From: Cryptomeria japonica
Taxonomy: Eukaryota > Streptophyta > Pinopsida > Cupressales > Cupressaceae
DNA length: 64,000 nucleotides
Assembly (NCBI RefSeq): GCF_030272615.1
Contig: NC_081415.1
Span: forward strand, 421,378,757 to 421,442,756
Reading direction: 5' to 3'
Position 1 is the first letter of the stretch, and the number at the start of each line of letters is the position of its first letter. The notes under the pieces were generated by a model. That model did not search any database. It saw only the letters and a list, made by a program, of their open reading frames with translations, and was not told where the DNA came from. The translations under genes and the position numbers were made by a program. Shown here piece by piece: positions 23,882 to 33,690 of this stretch.

Positions 23882-24604
23882 CAAGTCAACTTTGCATGGT
23901 CATACGCTGATATGCCTGGACTAGATCCAGATTTGGTAATGCATCATTTGACAGTCAAACCGGGGGCAAAGCCAGTGAAACAGAAATTAAGAAAAATGCA
24001 TCCGCAAGTAGCATTACTAATCAAAGTAGAGCTGGAGAAACTACTGGATGTTGGATTCATACGCCCAATTGATTATCCTGAATGGATCTCCAATTTAGTA
24101 CCTGTCAGTAAACCAGATCACAGCATCAGAATATGTACAGATTTCAGAGACATCAACAAAGCTTGTCCGAAAGATGACTTCCCATTACCAAATATCGACT
24201 TGATTGTTGATCTCACAGCAGGTCACGAAATGTTATCTTTAATGGATGGATTTTTTGGTTATAATCAAATCAGGATTGCACTCGAAGATCAACACAAAAC
24301 ATCATTCACTTGTCCGTGGGGAACTTTCTGTTGGAATGTCATGCCCTTTGGGCTAAAAAATGCAGGTGCTACATATCAAAGAGCAATGACCACTATCTTT
24401 CATGATCTCATGCACATAACTGTGGAAGATTATGTTGATGATCTCTTGGGTAAATCAATAGACAGAGATACACATTTGGACATACTTTCAGTCATCTTTG
24501 ATCGGTTGGAAAAATACAAGGTAAGATTAAACCCCGAGAAATGTGTCTTTGGAGTAACCTCTGGGAAGCTCCTAGGATTCATTGTGTCTAAAAGAGGAAT
24601 CTAA
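23882..24604 (+). pseudogene. Tat reverse transcriptase core
   Basis: Gypsy RT blocks are visible in order: VKQKLRKMHPQ, LLDVGFIRPIDYPEWISNLV, RICTDFRDINKACPKDDFPL, LMDGFFGYNQI, TSFTCPWGTFCWNVMPFGLK, VEDYVDDLLGKS (catalytic YVDD intact) and LNPEKCVFGV. The frame ends at TAA 24602-24604 after LGFIVSKRGI. The next codons, ADLAKVKAI, are the usual continuation, so the stop is a mutation. RT copies the element RNA into cDNA inside the particle. Confidence 0.93.
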
Positions 24605-26464
24605 GCCGATCTAGCAAAAGTCAAGGCTATCTTGGACATGCCGCCACCCAGAAATATCAGTCAACTTCGATCCTTACAAGGGAGACTCCAGTCTATACGA
24701 AGATTCATAGCACAACTTGTAGATAAGTGTAATCCTTTTCAGCACCTGCTACATAAAAATATCAAATTCAAATGGGATGATAACTGTCAACAAGCTTTTC
24801 AGATGCTCAAAGATTATCTTTTGAATCCTCCAGTTCTGATGCCACCAGTTACAGATCAGCCTTTGCTACTATACATATCAGCTACTCCAACAGCACTGGG
24901 GGCACTCCTAGCACAACAAATAGCTGACGGCAAGGAAAAAGCAGTATACTATATTAGTCGCACATTGGTGGGATATGAGCTAAACTACACACCGATCGAG
25001 CGTGCATGTCTCACTGTGGTCTTTGCTTCGCAGAAATTACGCCACTATATGCTCACTCATAAGACTAAGTTGATTGCAAGAATTGATCCACTAAAATATC
25101 TTCTCAACAAAGCTACACTTACTGGGCGACTGGCCAAATGGGTAATGATCCTGAGTGAATTTGACATTGAGTATGTGGACAGAAAAACAATAAAAGGACA
25201 AGCAATCGCGGATCAATTAGCAGATGCTCCCATGATAGATGATGCTCCTCTAAATTCAGAATTTCCAGATGAATCCATTCTAACAATATCACATGCAAAG
25301 CCATGGCAATTATACTTTGACGGCTCATACACACAGCATGGGGTAGGCGCTAGTATCCTCTTCATAACTCCTCAAGGCGACTCTATACCAAAATCATACT
25401 GCTTATCATTTCCTTGCACTAACAATATAGCGGAATATGAGGCATTAACAACTGGATTAAGAATTGCAGTTCAGTGGAAGATCCAGGAACTTCGTGTTTT
25501 TGGGGATTCCCAACTTGTCATCCGTCAAGCAACTGATGAGTACCAAACAAAAGATGAAAAATTAATGCCTTACAAGCAAATGGTGGATGATTTGAAACAA
25601 CACTTCACAAAGATAGATTTTGAGCAGATACCAAGAGAGCAGAATTGTGCTGCAGATGCCATGGCTACAATCGCTTCACTAATTGACCTGCCTCAAAATG
25701 AAACTTGCTATGAGTTCTTAGTGGACAACCTGTTGGTTCCTTCATATGAGATCACTCCTACTGAAATGATATGCGTTGTTGGTCCCGAATCCCAGTTATA
25801 TGGGTCCATATTCACATACCTTCGCGACAATATCTTACCTCCTGATCTATCAAACAACCAACGCCGCACTTTCATTCGCCAATCCTCTCGATATGTCATT
25901 TTAGCCGATATCCTATACCGACGAGGTCTAGATGGCACTCTTCTTAGATGTTTAGAAAGCGACGAAGCTCAGATTGCGTTACGTGAATTGCATGAAGGGA
26001 TATGTGGTCCGCATACTAGTGGTCCTACCTTGGCCAAGAAACTCATCAGGACTGGATATTATTGGCCCAATATGGAAAAAGATTCATATCAGTTTGTCAA
26101 GAAATGTAAGCAATGTCAAATTCATGGAGACCTCATATATGCACCAGCACAAGAACTACAACCACTTGCATCTCCTTGGCCCTTTTGTCAGTGGGGACTC
26201 GATCTCATAGGCAAGATTCACCCTCCTTCTTCCAATGGTCATAAATTCATTATCACAGCCACAGAGTATTTCACAAAGTGGATTGAAGTCGTGCCCCTCA
26301 CACAAGTCACTAGGAAACAAATTGCTACCTTCATCCTGAACTACATCATTTGCCGATATGGTATTCCTGATTCCATTATTACTGATAACGGGCGTCCCTT
26401 CAAAAATCAGGATGTTCGTGAACTCTGTGAGCGCTTCCATATCTCCCATCGTTTCTCCACACCA
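24605..26464 (+). pseudogene. Tat RNase H, archaeal-type RNase H and integrase
   Basis: Readable from ADLAKVKAI to HRFSTP. A first RNase H (about 24855-25090) shows LLYISATPTALGALLAQQ: the usual first catalytic Asp is absent, as is typical when a second RNase H is present. The second, archaeal-type RNase H (about 25300-25690) has all acids: QLYFDGSYTQHGVGASI, AEYEALTTGL, VFGDSQLVIRQA and NCAADAMA. Integrase follows with LHEGICGPHTSGPTLAKKL, CKQCQIHG, QWGLDLIGKIHPP (Asp) and [11 protein letters not shown] (Asp). Near 26464 two bases appear to be missing, and the reading moves to another frame before the third catalytic residue. Confidence 0.92.
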
Positions 26465-27050
26465 TTACCCCCAAGGTAATGACCAAGCTGAGGCGTCCAA
26501 TAAAACAATTCTTAAAATCCTCAAAAAGACGGTCAACGACGCTGGCCGTAACTGGCATATCCAACTTAATCCTGCACTTTGGGCCTACCGCACAAGTGTC
26601 CGCACACCTACAGGAGCTACACCCTACTCACTTGTCTACGGCGCTGAAGCCATCTTGCCTATTGAGGTCGAGTTACCTTCTTTACGGGTCTCTTTGCAAA
26701 ACATCATCAACGATGAAGATTAAAGGGTCTCTCGCTTACAAGAACTAGAACTGTTGGATGAACGAAGACAAACTACTTTTAATCATCTTAAGGCTTACCA
26801 ACAACGAATGAGTCGCAGCTACAATCACAAAATCAAGCCTCGCACATTTGAGGTAGGTGACTTAGTCCTCAGAGAAAACCCCAAGAATCAGCAAGACAGA
26901 GATAAGAAGGGCAAGTTCGAACCAAACTGGCTGGGTCCTTACATCATCACAGCAGTATATGGCTCTGGGGCATATCAGCTCTCAACTACAGAAGGTGAAC
27001 CTTTGGAGGATCCTATCAACAGCATGCACCTTCGCCGGTTCTACACATAG
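26465..27050 (+). pseudogene. Tat integrase C-terminal part
   Basis: In the new frame, [20 protein letters not shown] supplies the catalytic Glu. It is followed by [20 protein letters not shown] and [22 protein letters not shown] at 26721-26723 interrupts, then the same frame continues RLQELELLDERRQ to the conserved end RTFEVGDLVLRE, GKFEPNWLGPYII and INSMHLRRFYT. I see no chromodomain, consistent with a non-chromovirus gypsy lineage. Confidence 0.9.
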
Positions 27051-28696
27051 CTCTTCAGAGTATCCTAATTCAAAAATACAAAAAAAAATTATAAAACAAA
27101 AAAAATCGTTACTTGGTGAAAACCTGGCAAACAGGCGCCTTGTGACACAAAAAAATTGAAAAATCGAAAAAAGTAAAGAGAAATAATTTCGTCCAACGGT
27201 GAAAACCACTTCGATGGCGCCCTGGGCAAGTACCATGGTGAAAACTGGGTCACCAGCGCCATGCGTAGAGACATTGCTCCTCCCTCCTTCAGGATTCAAT
27301 TTCATCATTTCACTTTGCACACACTCACGACCTATTCATTCATAATAAACTTACCCATTCCCATCATGGCTTGTTATTGATCTACCCAAGATTGGTTAGC
27401 CATTCATAATAAATCTCCCTTTTCACATCCCTTTCCATCCATAATAAATCCGATCCTATCTGTGGCTAAGGCAAAATCCTACGTCTAGTGATGGGTGTGG
27501 AACTGAGAACATCACATGTTTTGAGGAGTATAGTTTCTTCCAGCTTTCTTCAGTCTATCCGCGCACAATCCGCAATAAAGCAACATCTGCATCACAGATC
27601 CGAAATAAAGTTTCGTCTTCTCCCCAATAAAGTATCAATTTCATGGATTCAGTCAGTTTCAGATGAGACACAGCAGCAACAATGGGCTTCAACAAATCAA
27701 ATCTTTCAACAGACTCAGACAACATATGGTTCGGTGCTATCTATCCTTTTTGTGAAAGTAAACATTGTGACCATAATCAAATAAGACTTATACAAGTGAC
27801 AAGAGACACTAAACTTGAGGACTACAGTGGATGTTGGTGTCGAGTCTTGGTTTTCTTTTGATTTTATCTTTTTTGGTGACATGTTTTTTAGCTTTTCCAG
27901 GATGTCTTTGACTAGAGATTCTATCTCCAGGATGTCTTTGACTAGAAAGGCGAGGATGGGGTATCGTCACCTATTTGCATTTGCTGTCTGTGGATTGTCT
28001 CTTAGTAATGCTATGACTTGTCCAAGGATATGAGGACACTGTGAGTCTAGTATGAACTGGGGCATTCCTTGTTTGTGACTGTCTTATCTCCATGCAAACA
28101 AGTACAATGACTTTCTGGGTCGAACATATGCCTCGATTGTCATAACCTACTTGCCATAATAAAGCTCAATGATGATAACGCACAAGAAGCTCTTTCACTT
28201 TCATATCTTCTGTCTTTCATCCCCTCTTTCTTGATTGACTTCCATCGTCCTTCTCGAGTCCGCGTAGCCTGCTATCACATGACTGAGTATAATGACACAC
28301 CAAAAACACTTGCATCTCATATAGTTTACACCTGCATTATCACATATAAGCATTTCACACATACATATAGATATCACAATTGCATCACATCCTGCACACA
28401 ACACATGTTAGCACATCTTACATTTCCATCATGTAACTAATCATTTGCATTATCATATTCATTTGCATTACATACATTCACATTTGCATCATGCATCACA
28501 TATAAAACATAAAAGAACAAAAATATATTGCATTGCATCATATCATATAAGCATCCATATCATAAACACATGTATCACATAAGAACATCTCATCACATAT
28601 AGGTACACATGCATATAGCTGCCGCAAAAATGGTGAATCATCTCTCATATATAATCAAATGTGTCATGATACAATGATGTCAAAAGAATCATATGG
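27051..28696 (+). other. Tat 3' non-coding region, proximal part
   Basis: No sense coding. It starts with three GGTGAAAAC...GGCGCC-type modules (about 27115-27260), then a block with six AATAAA hexamers (27344, 27408, 27443, 27574, 27604, 27626), then a TTGCATCA/ATCACATA-rich low-complexity stretch (about 28300-28600). The AATAAA cluster looks like a polyadenylation region just after pol. Confidence 0.6.
27344..27631 (+). terminator. AATAAA cluster downstream of pol
   Basis: Six perfect AATAAA hexamers in 288 bp, partly within a repeated CATTCATAATAAA/CCATCCATAATAAA context. This density suggests a poly(A)-signal region for a shorter sense RNA, or simple repetition of one original site. Functional use is inference. 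Confidence 0.4.
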
Positions 28697-30055
28697 CTAC
28701 AAAAAAATCACCCATAGGTGTCTACAATACAAAAATGGTACAAAATTGATACAAAGGAACTCACTGATCACTCCTGCCAACACTATTGGTAGTGCTAATC
28801 CTGTCCATGTCATGGTATCCCATGCCACGTGTCCCACCCTCATCTCCAATCTTGGATCCTAGAACACTTGTCCAAGGGCATCCCTGTCTCCGTCTCGATC
28901 GTACGGAATAAGCTCCCCATCAATCGGTATCCGCATAATCCTATATACATCCTCAAGGGTGACTGTCATCTCACCCATCGGCAAATGGAAGGTGCACGTC
29001 TCAGAGTGCCATCTCTCAGCCAGCGCAGTCAGCAAACCCATGTTTTCCCGAAACTCAGACACGTATAATACGTGTCTCAATCCCATCTCCTCAATGGCTG
29101 CTCTATCCTGAAACGACAACTCTGGTCGCAATCTCTGTGTGGACGGGAACCTCTCCCGTGACTCTAGCATAGGCAGATACTCCTGCAGTCAAACAATCGA
29201 ATCATGTCAGTTATCGTGGCATTCAGTGTTTATCACAAAATGCTACTTGCTATCTAAATGCATATGGTTATCTATCCTAGTGACACTCACTGTTCATCAC
29301 AAAGTGTTGCTATCTATCCTAGTAGTGCTCCCTGTTCATCACAAAGTACTATGTGTGTAACATTCCCTGTTCATCACAAAGTGTTACTCACATTTAGCAC
29401 TCCCTGTTCATCACAAAGTGCTGCTCATACTTTGGGTACTCCCTGTTCATCACACAGTACTCTATCCTGGTACTCTCTGTTCATCACAAAGTGCCTTGAT
29501 CTATCCTAGTCTTCCTAGAGGACCTGCTTGAGTGTATCCTCTCAGCAGCTTATCCAATCGACAACATATGTTCATCACAGAACTGCCGATTTGACCTAGA
29601 AAACCACAACCTTGCATTTTTTGACATATACGCGCTTTAAACTCATAAACGCGCCTATTGACTGCACAAGCGCGCCTACAAAACACAGACGCACCTTCTG
29701 AACATAAACATGCCTACATTATGCACAAACGCGATTTTAGAACGTAAACGCCCCTACAAGGCATAAACGCGTCTGAAATGCACAGACGCGGCCGCATTCA
29801 ACGCAAACGCGGTCCCGGACGTAAACGCGCCTGGAACCGACACAGACGCGCCTGGCACCGACACAGACGCGGTTGTACATTTTTGCATTTTTTTATGCCC
29901 TATTCCTAAGCGCATTTATTGCTACCTACTGTGCATTAATGACAAAAAAATAAATGCATCAAAGTACGAGGAGGTTTGGTGGTACTTACCGGCTCTCCTG
30001 CCTCTGCTGGCCTCTGGAATCGGCGAACGCGGTCGAATCTGTGCACGAAGGCCAT
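28697..30055 (-). CDS. Antisense PMD-like gene in Tat element, two exons, one stop
   Basis: Exon 1 (at least 30055-29990) gives an in-frame peptide starting MAFVHRFDRVRRFQRP and ends at a GTAAGT donor. Exon 2 starts at 29182 after a TGCAG acceptor and reads EYLPMLESRERFP. Joining them keeps the frame, and the intron is 29989-29183. Exon 2 contains NMGLLTALAERWHSETCTFH, LPMGEMTVTLEDVYRIM and IPIDGE, the signature of the plant mobile domain found in MAIN-like proteins and in transposons. A TAG at 28861-28859 interrupts it. The same frame then continues WDTMTWTGLALPIVLAGVIS for 53 codons to a TAG at 28699-28697. At about 180 residues the product is short for a PMD. The start codon could lie further upstream. 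Confidence 0.75.
29216..29495. repeat. Row of seven hairpins with constant loop and changing stems
   Basis: Each unit has a 15-nt loop close to CCCTGTTCATCACAA (loops at 29224, 29288, 29330, 29365, 29402, 29441 and 29475). Stems of 6-10 bp differ between units yet still pair: GCATT/AATGC, GACACT/AGTGTT, TAGTGCT/AGTACTA, GTAACATT/AGTGTTAC, AGCACT/AGTGCT, GGGTACT/AGTACTC and GGTACT/AGTGCC, allowing G-U on one strand. Linkers often contain CTATCCTAG. Units three to seven are spaced 34-39 nt apart. Confidence 0.85.
29627..29874 (-). repeat. GACACAGACGCG array, inverted copy of the gag-leader motif
   Basis: About thirteen variants of (C/A)A(G/A)ACGCG spaced by about 15-22 bp, with exact GACACAGACGCG twice (near 29848 and 29863). 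This is the exact reverse complement of CGCGTCTGTGTC in the leader arrays. On the - strand, which is the strand of the PMD-like gene, it therefore reads in the same orientation as in the gag leader. Confidence 0.9.
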
Positions 30056-30251
30056 CGCTGCTGACTGCTGTTGCTCTTTTCTCGCTCTGCACTGTGATCT
30101 CGTGAAGGTGTAGATGACAGTGAGGATGTCTTTTGCCCGTGGTCTATCTTATAGCCTACCCTAGCCCTCGCATTCATTTCCCGAGTCAGTCTTCGTTATC
30201 CCGTGACTTTGTCACTTTATCCGGTCAGTCCATTCTATCCTCTCTTTCTTA

Positions 30252-30300
30252 TCGAGAGATTGTCTGCAATCTTTTCAGACATTTTCATCCAATCTCTCGA
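30252..30300. repeat. Two-step hairpin upstream of Tat 3' LTR
   Basis: TCGAGAGATTG (30252-30262) pairs perfectly with CAATCTCTCGA (30290-30300). Inside, TGTCTG (30261-30266) can pair with CAGACA (30276-30281). It lies 100 bp before the 3' LTR and, on the - strand, upstream of the PMD-like exon 1. Confidence 0.8.
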
Positions 30301-30386
30301 GGGGGCATATCATTCCCATTCTGGGGCAACTCTGTATCAGTTCATCTTATCTTCTTTGAAACAACGCGACAAGCCGCATTGTCTCA

Positions 30387-30399
30387 AAGAGGGGCAAAA
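30387..30399 (+). other. Polypurine tract (Tat)
   Basis: AAAGAGGGGCAAA ends next to the 3' LTR start TGTAGACACC. The tract is interrupted by one C. Confidence 0.85.
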
Positions 30400-31188
30400 T
30401 GTAGACACCTAAAATTGTCCAGTCTAATTAAATAAATATTTTATTTATTTAATTATCTAATCCTAATTCTTCTATTAATTAAATAAATCTTTATTTATTT
30501 AATTAATTCATTTATCCTCTTCTAGCCTTATTTCTCATTTAAATAAATACATTTATTTATTTAAATTATCCTTTTCCTAAATTAAATAAATATTTTTATT
30601 TATTTAATTATCCTACTTCTTCTATTAATTAAATAAATCTTTATTTATTTAATTAATTCATTAGCTTTTTCTACACATGACACATGTCATTCATCTCTTA
30701 ATTCCTACACTACCTACCTCTTTCATTATTTTGGTATTTCTTTTACCTACCCTCTAATCCTAGCCGACCTCTCTTTCTACACCTCTCAATCTTAACCCTC
30801 CATTTCATATTGTGTCTTCTATTTAAGAAGATGCTTCCTTCATTGTCAAACCCTAATGACCTAATCACTCATGCTAATGATCTTTCATGCAACTTGCTAC
30901 ACTACGATCCTACTTGCAACCACATTCCGTTCTTTGTTGAGCTCTTGTGCATATAAAAATCTGAGAGCAAATATATCAAGCAAGATCAATGGAGATAGGA
31001 AGGATGGAGATCAAAACCCTATTGGACATGTGATGGTATAATCTTTGTGATTTCATTTGATTTGCATTGTCTTAGGTAATCTTCATATGTTATGGTGGAT
31101 CTTTGTTGATTGTTAGGCTAGGGTTTTGTGGTTGAATTCATTTAGCCTTTCAATATTGTTATTATTGTATCCATTTTCACCATAAACA
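30400..31188 (+). mobile_element. Tat 3' LTR
   Basis: 789 bp, nearly identical to the 5' LTR (about eight substitutions by eye, mostly transitions, plus a 2-bp indel in the GACAC(AT)GTCATT segment). Confidence 0.95.
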
Positions 31189-31193
31189 GAACC
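31189..31193. repeat. Target-site duplication, right copy (Tat)
   Basis: GAACC immediately after the 3' LTR end CATAAACA. Confidence 0.97.
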
Positions 31194-31989
31194 TAGTCAA
31201 GATTGAAGATCTGATGGCTAAGATTGATCATGGGAAATGTGATCAAGGAGATTCAACAGTTAGCAAATTATTTATAAATAAGAAATTATTGATGAACAAT
31301 GTGTGCGGGCAAGTGTAAGCACAGGGATGCTACATAGTGATTACTGAGCATAGAAGCTTGAAGACCTGTTTGAAAAACAGAGTAGGGAGCCCAGCAGAGG
31401 GACAAGATAAGTCCTATGACAAGATTGTTTTGAGCAAAATAGAATCTGCTTTAGCATTTTAGATGTGAAGTTATAGATATATTTTTATTACTGTTATTTT
31501 GTAAGTGACAGAAAATCTCTTAACCGAGTGGACTTAACAGTCTTATTTGTAAACCCTCTAGCAAGGTAACATTCTAAATGAGTGTTTGAAATCCTTTAAC
31601 AAGGTCACTTCTAACAAAGTGAAGATCCTAACATATCTGAGGGAAATCCCTTAACTGGGTCACATCTAGCAATGTGTTTGTAATCTTTAACAAGATTTGC
31701 TTAAATTAACCGAGCATACTCTAGAAGAGTATATTTCTTAGTGGGTCTGAAATCCCACAGTGGTTTTTCCCTATTTGGGTTTTCACGTTAAATCTGGTGT
31801 TATATGTGTTATGATGATTATGTGTTTATGAGTTTGCATGTTTAGCAATTTTTGGTTATATTGTTGAAGTATAAGTTACCAAGGTTGAATCTGTTGATTT
31901 TATGGAAGATTAAGTTTGTATGATTCACCCCCCCTCTCATCTTGTTAGCTATTGGAATCAGTTCTTTACATTTAAATCAAAACTTAACA
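31194..31989 (+). mobile_element. Copia 5' LTR, second half
   Basis: Resumes after the Tat element and its duplicated GAACC with TAGTCAAGATTGAAG and ends TTAACA at 31989, two bases before the primer-binding site. Collinear with 37421-38215 of the 3' LTR. Confidence 0.95.
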
Positions 31990-31991
31990 AT

Positions 31992-32004
31992 TGGTATCAG
32001 AGCC
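31992..32004 (+). other. Primer-binding site (initiator Met tRNA)
   Basis: TGGTATCAGAGCC is the standard plant copia primer-binding site, complementary to the 3' end of initiator methionine tRNA. It lies two bases downstream of the 5' LTR. Confidence 0.95.
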
Positions 32005-32053
32005 TTGGACTCCGGAAGAAAAGTTTAAAGGCACTTGAGGCAAAGATCCGAAG

Positions 32054-32980
32054 ATGTATAAAAGAGATGCACCAAAGCTGAACAAGTCAAGTTTCTCCAC
32101 ATGGCAGAAAAGGATGAAGTTGCATTTATCAGGAATTGGAGAATATGCAACATATTATTTGGAGAATGATTACATACCACCAAGCACCAAGCCGATGACC
32201 TTGGAAGATATTAAGGCAAAGCAAGAACATATTCAAGCTATGATTGAAATAACATCAACATTGACCGACTTAGAGTTTAATGATCTAGAAGGTTGCAATG
32301 ATGCAAAAGCAATGTGGACTAAGCTCATATCTGTGTATGGCGGTGATGAACATGTCCAAAGAGCAAAAGTAGATAGTCTAAGAGGACAACTTGAATCCAT
32401 GAGAATGAATGAAGGTGAGAACATAACCCAATATAGTACAAGGTTAAAGGAGATTGTCAATCAAATTAAAGGAGCAGGAGGAACTATTGAAGAGAAGGAT
32501 GTAACAAGTAAGTTGTTGAGAACCCTTCTACCTACCTATGCTATATGAGTCTCTGCAATCAATGAATTGAGTTCTGTACCTAACATGCCAGTTTCTTTGG
32601 ATGCTACTATTGGTAAGCTACATGCATTTGAGTTAAGTAATTTTGATAACAGTGGGTCTTCGGTAAATAAAGTAGAATCTGCATTCAATTCTTTTCATAT
32701 TGGTGAATATGATGATTACAATGATAGAATGAGTAAGTACTCTGAAGGGAATCACAGTGGAGCAAGTGAAAGATTTCACAAGAACATGGAAGAAGTGCAC
32801 AAACTGTATGAGGAAATCAAGAAGCAAGAAGAGTTTGAAGCATTATTAGCCAGAAGGTTACCGAGAGGAAAAGGTAAGTATAAAGGAAAGCTACCTTTAA
32901 AATGTTTCAATTATGATAAAATAGGACATATGGCTTCTAACTGCCCTGACAAAGAATCTAGTGAAAAGAGAGAATACTGA
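32054..32980 (+). pseudogene. Copia Gag with zinc knuckle, broken
   Basis: The ATG at 32054 lies 50 bp after the primer-binding site. The frame reads FSTWQKRMKLHLSG, AMWTKLISVYGGDE and ENITQYSTRLKEIV, the landmarks of a UBN2-type copia Gag. A TGA at 32546-32548 interrupts it, and the same frame continues with VSAINELSSVP. The C-terminal knuckle reads CFNYDKIGHMASNC: the second Cys of CX2CX4HX4C is a Tyr. Another TGA closes the frame at 32978-32980, although Gag-Pol reading clearly continues beyond. Gag would form the particle and bind element RNA. This copy cannot. Confidence 0.9.
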
Positions 32981-33690
32981 GATAATAGGCAGAAAGACAA
33001 CCAATACAGAGGACACCGAGACTTCAGAAGGAGAGACAGAAAGACATGCCTAGTAGCTGATGAGGAATCCAACGATGATAAATCTGATGAAACTGATACT
33101 CAGGAAGTTGTTTATGTGGCTATTAAAGATGGATCAGATGAAGAAAGGTATGAAGAAAAATCCCTCATATTTCACATAAATAATAATGATTCTTGGATCA
33201 TAGACATTGGATTCTCGCATCACATGACAGGTGATAAACACAAGTTTGTTAAATTAGAAGACTATGATGGAGGCTATGTAAGGTTTGGTAATGATGCACC
33301 ATGTCCGATGAAAGGTAAAGGATCTATAACACTTCTTGACAATGCTAAATGTGATGATGTATACTGGGTTGAAGGTTTGAAATACAATTTGTTGAGTGTA
33401 GCATAGCTAAACAATACAGGATACCGAATAGAATTTCAGAAAGGAATTGTCAAAGTTAATGACAAGCATGGAAAGTTAGCTGCTACCGGGACACAAACAA
33501 AAGGTAATACATTTCATCTTGACTCAATTTGGAACAAGTGTCTTTATGCAAAGATAGATGATACCTGGTTATGGCATAAAAGGTTTTATCATGTAAATTT
33601 TGATAATCTGATCAAAATAAGCAAGAAGCACCGAGTAAGAGGTCTACCAAGTCTTGAAAACCTGAGAATGTTATATGCCGAGGATGCCAG
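32981..33690 (+). pseudogene. Copia protease and GAG-pre-integrase, broken
   Basis: The frame continues from Gag. The protease active-site region reads WIIDIGFSHHMTGD, so the expected D-S-G has become D-I-G and the following Cys is Phe. GLKYNLLSVA then stops at 33404-33406 (TAG where Gln is expected). Further on, TWLWHKRFYHVNFDN supplies the integrase zinc-site histidine. A frameshift near 33665 moves the reading to the frame of the integrase. Confidence 0.85.

Larger units (their letters stand above)
29183..29989 (-). other. Predicted GT-AG intron of the antisense PMD-like gene
   Basis: On the - strand the left boundary is CCG|GTAAGTACC and the right boundary is ACTGCAG|GAGTAT. The reading frame is preserved across it and fails without it. 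The intron contains both the hairpin row (29216-29495) and the GACACAGACGCG array (29627-29874), so these elements are non-coding for both strands. Confidence 0.7.
16483..31188 (+). mobile_element. Tat-lineage Ty3/gypsy retrotransposon (nest level 4)
   Basis: 14.7 kb, with 5' LTR 16483-17269, leader 17270-19531, Gag-protease 19532-23008, pol to 27050, a 3.3-kb 3' region with an antisense gene, and 3' LTR 30400-31188. It is flanked by GAACC on both sides. Assignment to the Tat lineage rests on the second, archaeal-type RNase H between RNase H and integrase and on the long leader and 3' region. The LTRs differ by about eight substitutions and one 2-bp indel by my hand count, so this is the youngest insertion of the nest. 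Confidence 0.95.

Noticed and set aside
26754-27050. Chromodomain at the end of Tat integrase
   Set aside because: The sequence ends in the usual LRRFY motif, with no chromodomain-like aromatic pattern after it.
29216-29495. CRISPR array
   Set aside because: The hairpin loop repeats are only about 15 nt with short variable stems, and the setting is a plant retrotransposon. No cas genes are present.
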